DNA from: Fimenecus sp045532175
GTDB lineage: Bacteria > Bacillota > Clostridia > Oscillospirales > Acutalibacteraceae
DNA length: 64,000 nucleotides
Assembly (NCBI GenBank): GCA_045532175.1
Contig: JAZSFK010000030.1
Location: 1-64,000, forward strand
Reading direction: 5' to 3'
Under the pieces are notes generated by a model, which worked only from the letters and a program-made list of their open reading frames with translations, was not told the DNA's origin and did not search any database. The position numbers were made by a program, and so were the translations under genes. Positions 60,712-64,000 of this stretch are shown piece by piece (position 1 is the stretch's first letter; every line of letters begins with the position of its first letter).

Positions 60712-62085
60712 ATGAATAACAAACCGGACATTTCAAATCAGTTGGCAACGGCACCAATATGGAAATTAATAATCAAACTGAGTATACCTGCGATTCTCGC
60801 GCAGATTGTCAATTTGCTCTATAACGTCGTTGACAGAATTTACATAGGCCACATGGAGGGTGTGGGCACGATGGCACTCACGGGTGTTGGGCTCTGTGTG
60901 CCTGTAATTACGCTCATTTCCGCCTTTACAATGCTTGTAGCTCAGGGCGGTGCACCTCGTGCGGCTATTGAAATGGGTAAGGGTGACATCAAAAAAGCAG
61001 AGAAAATCCTTGGTAATTGCTTTGCTTTACTTGTTTTCTTTGCGGTGTTTTTAACAGTTATATTTTCAGTTTTTGGTGAAAAACTGTTAATGCTTTTCGG
61101 TGCAAGTGAAGAAACAATTATATATGCACTTCCCTATATGCGGATTTATGTTGCGGGTTCAATTTTTGTTATGCTCAGTTTAGGGCTTAATATGTTTATC
61201 ACTACCCAAGGCTTTACAAAAATCAGTATGGCAACAGTGCTTATTGGTGCAATCTGTAATATTATTCTTGACCCTATATTTATTTTTGGTTTTAAAATGG
61301 GTGTTCAGGGTGCGGCACTTGCTACAATAATTTCACAAGCGGTTTCGGCAATCTGGGTGCTTGTTTTCCTTTTAGGCAAAAAGACAAAACTTAAAATAAA
61401 AAAAGAGAACCTTTTGCCAAATGCAAAAATTCTTCTTCCCGTGTTGGCTCTTGGTATTTCGCCGTTTATTATGAATGCGACAGAGGCGGTTATAAACATT
61501 TCGTTTAATTCTTCTTTACAAAAATACGGCGGGGATATTGCCGTTGGTGCTATGACTATATGCACAACGGTTTTCCAGATGGCTTGGGTACCTGCACAGG
61601 GTATCGGTCAGGGAGCACAACCTATTATAAGCTTTAACTACGGTGCAAAAAATGCGGACAGAGTTAAACAAGCCTTTAAGGCATTTTTAATCATCTGCTT
61701 TACTTACGTTTTCGTGTTTGGTGCGTTGATTGAGTTGTTCCCACAATTCTTTATCGGAATTTTTAATGACAACCCTTCACTTGTTGACACGGCTGTCTGG
61801 GCAATTCGTCTTTACGGATGTGCTATGACATTCTTCGGTATTCAAATGGCAATTCAGCAGACTTTTATAGCACTCGGCAAAGCAAAGGCATCCCTTTTTA
61901 TTGCTTGTCTTCGTAAAGTAATATTACTTGTTCCGCTTATTTATATCTTACCTAATTTCTTTGAAAATAAGGTTTTTGCAGTTTTCCTTGCGGAGCCGGT
62001 TTCAGATGCGATTTCAATTATTACAGCATCAGTTGTGTTCTTCTTCGTGTTCAGAAAAGAAATGAGATTGATGAAAACAGAATAA
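60712..62085 (+). CDS. MATE-family efflux transporter
   Basis: 457 residues, 12 transmembrane helices in two similar halves: LIIKLSIPAILAQIVNLLYNVVDRIYIGHM at the start of the first and VLALGISPFIMNATEAVINISFN at the start of the second, with QGIGQGAQPIISFNYGAKN. Most MATE proteins export drugs or metabolites with Na+ or H+. ATG 60712 has AGGTGA five bases upstream and begins five bases after the kinase stop, an unusual place for a MATE protein. Confidence 0.92.
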   Translation: MNNKPDISNQLATAPIWKLIIKLSIPAILAQIVNLLYNVVDRIYIGHMEGVGTMALTGVGLCVPVITLISAFTMLVAQGGAPRAAIEMGKGDIKKAEKILGNCFALLVFFAVFLTVIFSVFGEKLLMLFGASEETIIYALPYMRIYVAGSIFVMLSLGLNMFITTQGFTKISMATVLIGAICNIILDPIFIFGFKMGVQGAALATIISQAVSAIWVLVFLLGKKTKLKIKKENLLPNAKILLPVLALGISPFIMNATEAVINISFNSSLQKYGGDIAVGAMTICTTVFQMAWVPAQGIGQGAQPIISFNYGAKNADRVKQAFKAFLIICFTYVFVFGALIELFPQFFIGIFNDNPSLVDTAVWAIRLYGCAMTFFGIQMAIQQTFIALGKAKASLFIACLRKVILLVPLIYILPNFFENKVFAVFLAEPVSDAISIITASVVFFFVFRKEMRLMKTE

Positions 62086-62161
62086 AAAATACTGTACAAA
62101 AAATATTCTTTGTGATAATATTATTGTATATACAACTTTTAGGTTGAAGGAGAAAAAGAAA

Positions 62162-63775
62162 ATGGAAAAAGAAATTTATGCTCTTGCTTTTGACATTGGT
62201 ACAACCGGTGTTAAAACTTGTTTGTTTAAAATAGGCAAGACAATTGAACTTATTTCAGCGGCAAGTGAGGGCTATAAACTTTACATTATGCCTAACGGTG
62301 GTGCTGAACAGGACCCTGACGAATGGTGGGGTGCAATGTGTTCAACATCAAAAAAGGTTATGGCAGAATCAGGTGTTGACCCTAAAAACATTTATGGTAT
62401 TTCATTCTGTTCACAGATGCAGGGCTTGGTGCTTGTTGATAAAGACGGAAACTATGTTCGTCGTGCATTCAGCTATATGGACCAGAGAGCAACCGAAGAA
62501 ATCAAAAAGGGTATGGCTTACGGACCGCAGGTTGCAGGCGGTAACATCTTTAAACTTCTCCCATCACTTGCAATTACAGGTGCAGCGGCATTGAGCGTTA
62601 AGGACCCTGTATGGAAATATAAATGGACAGAGGCTCATGAGCCTGAAAACTTCAAGAGAGTACATAAATGGCTTGATGTTAAGGAATATCTTATCTGCCG
62701 TATGACAGGTGAGTTTGTAATGACAAAGGATTCTGCTTTCGGTGCACTTCTCTATGACCTTAAAAAGAAAGACTGGAGCCCTACAATCTGCAAGCTTTTA
62801 GGTGTTGATATGAAACACTTGGCTCGTATTGCGGATTGTACGGAGAAAATCGGTGAACTTCGTCCGCAGCAGGCTGAGGAATTAGGTCTTGTTCCCGGTA
62901 TTGCAGTTTACGGCGGTGGCGGAGATGCCACACTTATCGGCGTTGGTGCAGGTGCGACTGAACTTGGTGACACACATGTTTATCAGGGTACATCAGGCTG
63001 GGTTTCAACAGTTACTGACAAGAGTGTTGTTGATTCAAGTACAATGATGGCGGCAGTTGTTGGTGCGGCTGACGGAATTTATAACTACTTCGGTGAACTT
63101 GAAACAGCGGGTAAGTGTGTTGAGTGGGTTAAAGACCATTTGGCACTTGATGAGATTGATGTTTATCTTGATAAACAGCATGCTCTTAAACTCAAAACTG
63201 CGGACATGGAGGTTGTTTACACAAATCTTTATGACTATATGATGGCAGTTGTTGATTCAATCCCCGCAGGTAGCGGCGGTGTTATTTTCACTCCTTGGCT
63301 TCACGGTAACCGTTGTCCATTTGAGGACCCGAATGCTCGCGGAATGTTCTTCAACATCAGCCTTGAAACAGGCAAAACTGAACTTATCAGAGCCGTTGTT
63401 GAGGGTGTTTGCTTCCACCTTCGTTGGTTCCTTGAAACAGAGGAAAAGAAGGTTAAGACTTCAAAGACAATTCGTTTTGTCGGTGGTGGTGCTTTGTCAG
63501 GAGTAACTGCTCAGATTCTTGCTGACTGTACCGGCAGAGTTGTTGAAACAGTTGCAAGTCCTCAAAATGTGGGCGCTGTGGGTGCTGCCGTGCTTATTGC
63601 GGTTAATGCCGGTATCATTCCAAAGGTTCAGGATGCAAAGAAGCTTATCCCTGCTACAAATACATACATTCCGAACAATGAAAACAAGGCAGTTTACGAT
63701 AAGAATTATGAAGTATTCAAGAAGCTTTACAAGGCAAACAAAGACAACTTTGAAGCACTTAATGCTGTAAAATAA
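62162..63775 (+). CDS. FGGY-family carbohydrate kinase (xylulokinase-like)
   Basis: 537 residues. The FGGY ATPase fold has phosphate-1 motif FDIGTTGVKTCLF, the substrate-site region PNGGAEQDPDEWW and SFCSQMQGLVLVDKDGN, and the C-terminal signature TIRFVGGGALSGVTAQILADCTGR with NVGAVGAAVL. Xylulokinase is the closest guess; related kinases for other pentitols or hexuloses cannot be excluded. ATG 62162 is ten bases after AAGGAG. It has its own possible promoter (TGTACA/TAATAT near 62093) and is followed by a terminator. Confidence 0.87.
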   Translation: MEKEIYALAFDIGTTGVKTCLFKIGKTIELISAASEGYKLYIMPNGGAEQDPDEWWGAMCSTSKKVMAESGVDPKNIYGISFCSQMQGLVLVDKDGNYVRRAFSYMDQRATEEIKKGMAYGPQVAGGNIFKLLPSLAITGAAALSVKDPVWKYKWTEAHEPENFKRVHKWLDVKEYLICRMTGEFVMTKDSAFGALLYDLKKKDWSPTICKLLGVDMKHLARIADCTEKIGELRPQQAEELGLVPGIAVYGGGGDATLIGVGAGATELGDTHVYQGTSGWVSTVTDKSVVDSSTMMAAVVGAADGIYNYFGELETAGKCVEWVKDHLALDEIDVYLDKQHALKLKTADMEVVYTNLYDYMMAVVDSIPAGSGGVIFTPWLHGNRCPFEDPNARGMFFNISLETGKTELIRAVVEGVCFHLRWFLETEEKKVKTSKTIRFVGGGALSGVTAQILADCTGRVVETVASPQNVGAVGAAVLIAVNAGIIPKVQDAKKLIPATNTYIPNNENKAVYDKNYEVFKKLYKANKDNFEALNAVK

Positions 63776-63780
63776 TAAAA

Positions 63781-63818
63781 ATATGGGGGTGGAACAATCT
63801 ACCCCTATTTTTTTGTTG
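63781..63818 (+). terminator. Terminator after FGGY kinase
   Basis: GGGGGT pairs with ACCCC and flanking ATA with TAT (one bulge), then a run of T from 63808. Confidence 0.8.
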
Positions 63819-63844
63819 CAATAGACATATAAAAAATGTATAAT
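63816..63844 (+). promoter_or_regulatory. Promoter of the last, truncated gene
   Basis: TTGCAA (63816-63821), 17-base spacer, perfect TATAAT (63839-63844). Confidence 0.85.
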
Positions 63845-63873
63845 AATTTCATACATTTCCCGGAGGTGTTATT

Positions 63874-64000
63874 TTGGCTGATAAGAAGTCGATTTTCGAA
63901 AAATATAAATCCATTGATGAAAATGGTGAAATAAAAAAGGAAGTTCCGCAGGAGAATCAACCTGTTGAGGAACAGCATATTGACATTCCTGAGGCTGAAA
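63874..64000 (+). CDS. Start of an acidic protein, cut by window end
   Basis: TTG start 63874 behind GGAGG (63862-63866). 42 residues are visible, starting MADKKSIFEKYKSIDENGEI and continuing Glu/Gln/Pro-rich. The family cannot be identified from this part; the low-complexity hydrophilic start suggests a cytoplasmic tail or linker. Confidence 0.7.
   Translation, partial: MADKKSIFEKYKSIDENGEIKKEVPQENQPVEEQHIDIPEAE

Overview
The window is a chromosomal segment of a low-GC Firmicute, most likely a gut Clostridia member of the Oscillospirales/Ruminococcaceae type. This is judged from AT-rich intergenic DNA, strong Shine-Dalgarno sites, Gram-positive gene families (Jag/KhpB, RemB, MecA, LCP proteins) and GC-rich palindromic intergenic repeats of a kind common in gut clostridia. 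It spans the replication origin. Genes to the left of about 4.1 kb run leftward and the first genes to the right run rightward. A bipartite oriC flanks dnaA: an AT-rich block between rpmH and dnaA, and a dnaA-dnaN intergenic region that looks like a basal unwinding system.

Layout. 1-4.1 kb (minus): rpmH-rnpA-yidD-yidC-jag, a terminator, then mnmG cut by the window edge. 4.5-13.3 kb (plus): dnaA, dnaN, an S4-domain gene, recF, remB, gyrB, gyrA. 13.4-18.4 kb (plus): an LCP-family wall ligase, a CPBP membrane protease, tadA and mnmE (separated from mnmG) and an Mrp/NBP35 ATPase. 18.4-20.5 kb: two modular intergenic repeats flanking two membrane-protein genes. 20.5-25.4 kb (minus): a Cys-rich acidic protein, efp, and a four-gene operon that keeps only the D, E and A membrane subunits of an Rnf complex, with most redox-ligand residues missing, plus a membrane-anchored glycosidase-like protein. 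25.5-26.7 kb: mecA and rpe, convergent. 26.8-32.4 kb: an accessory island. It has an XRE repressor divergent from a membrane SH3 protein across two identical operators, then a LexA-box promoter driving a compact phage-like operon (regulator, small helical protein, collagen-like tail-fibre protein, GH25 lysozyme, XhlA-like protein, holin).

32.4-38.3 kb carries surface proteins: a VanY-like probable pseudoenzyme, a membrane M28 peptidase, a lipoprotein, an LCAT-like lipase and an AbrB regulator. 38.5-41.9 kb is an FHA-FtsW/RodA-PBP module for wall elongation or division. 41.9-50.3 kb (minus) holds an amidase, a cohesin-like secreted protein, cca, a TSCPD protein, rsmA, an aminotransferase, a flavodiiron protein and a ZIP transporter. 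50.5-63.8 kb is mostly carbohydrate metabolism: GH43, GH13, GH36, GH4, a PfkB kinase, a MATE transporter and a FGGY kinase, interrupted by a DUF2238-like membrane protein, a lipoprotein, tRNA-Arg(CCU) and a CPA2 antiporter. A truncated gene begins at 63874.

The most unusual items are the stripped Rnf-like D-E-A operon, the SOS-linked tail-fibre/lysis cassette, the divergent DnaA DNA-binding signature alongside non-canonical DnaA-box-like sites, the VanY homologue lacking two active-site residues, and the two modular repeats with shared borders. No search was run; family calls rest on motifs and remembered family sequences.
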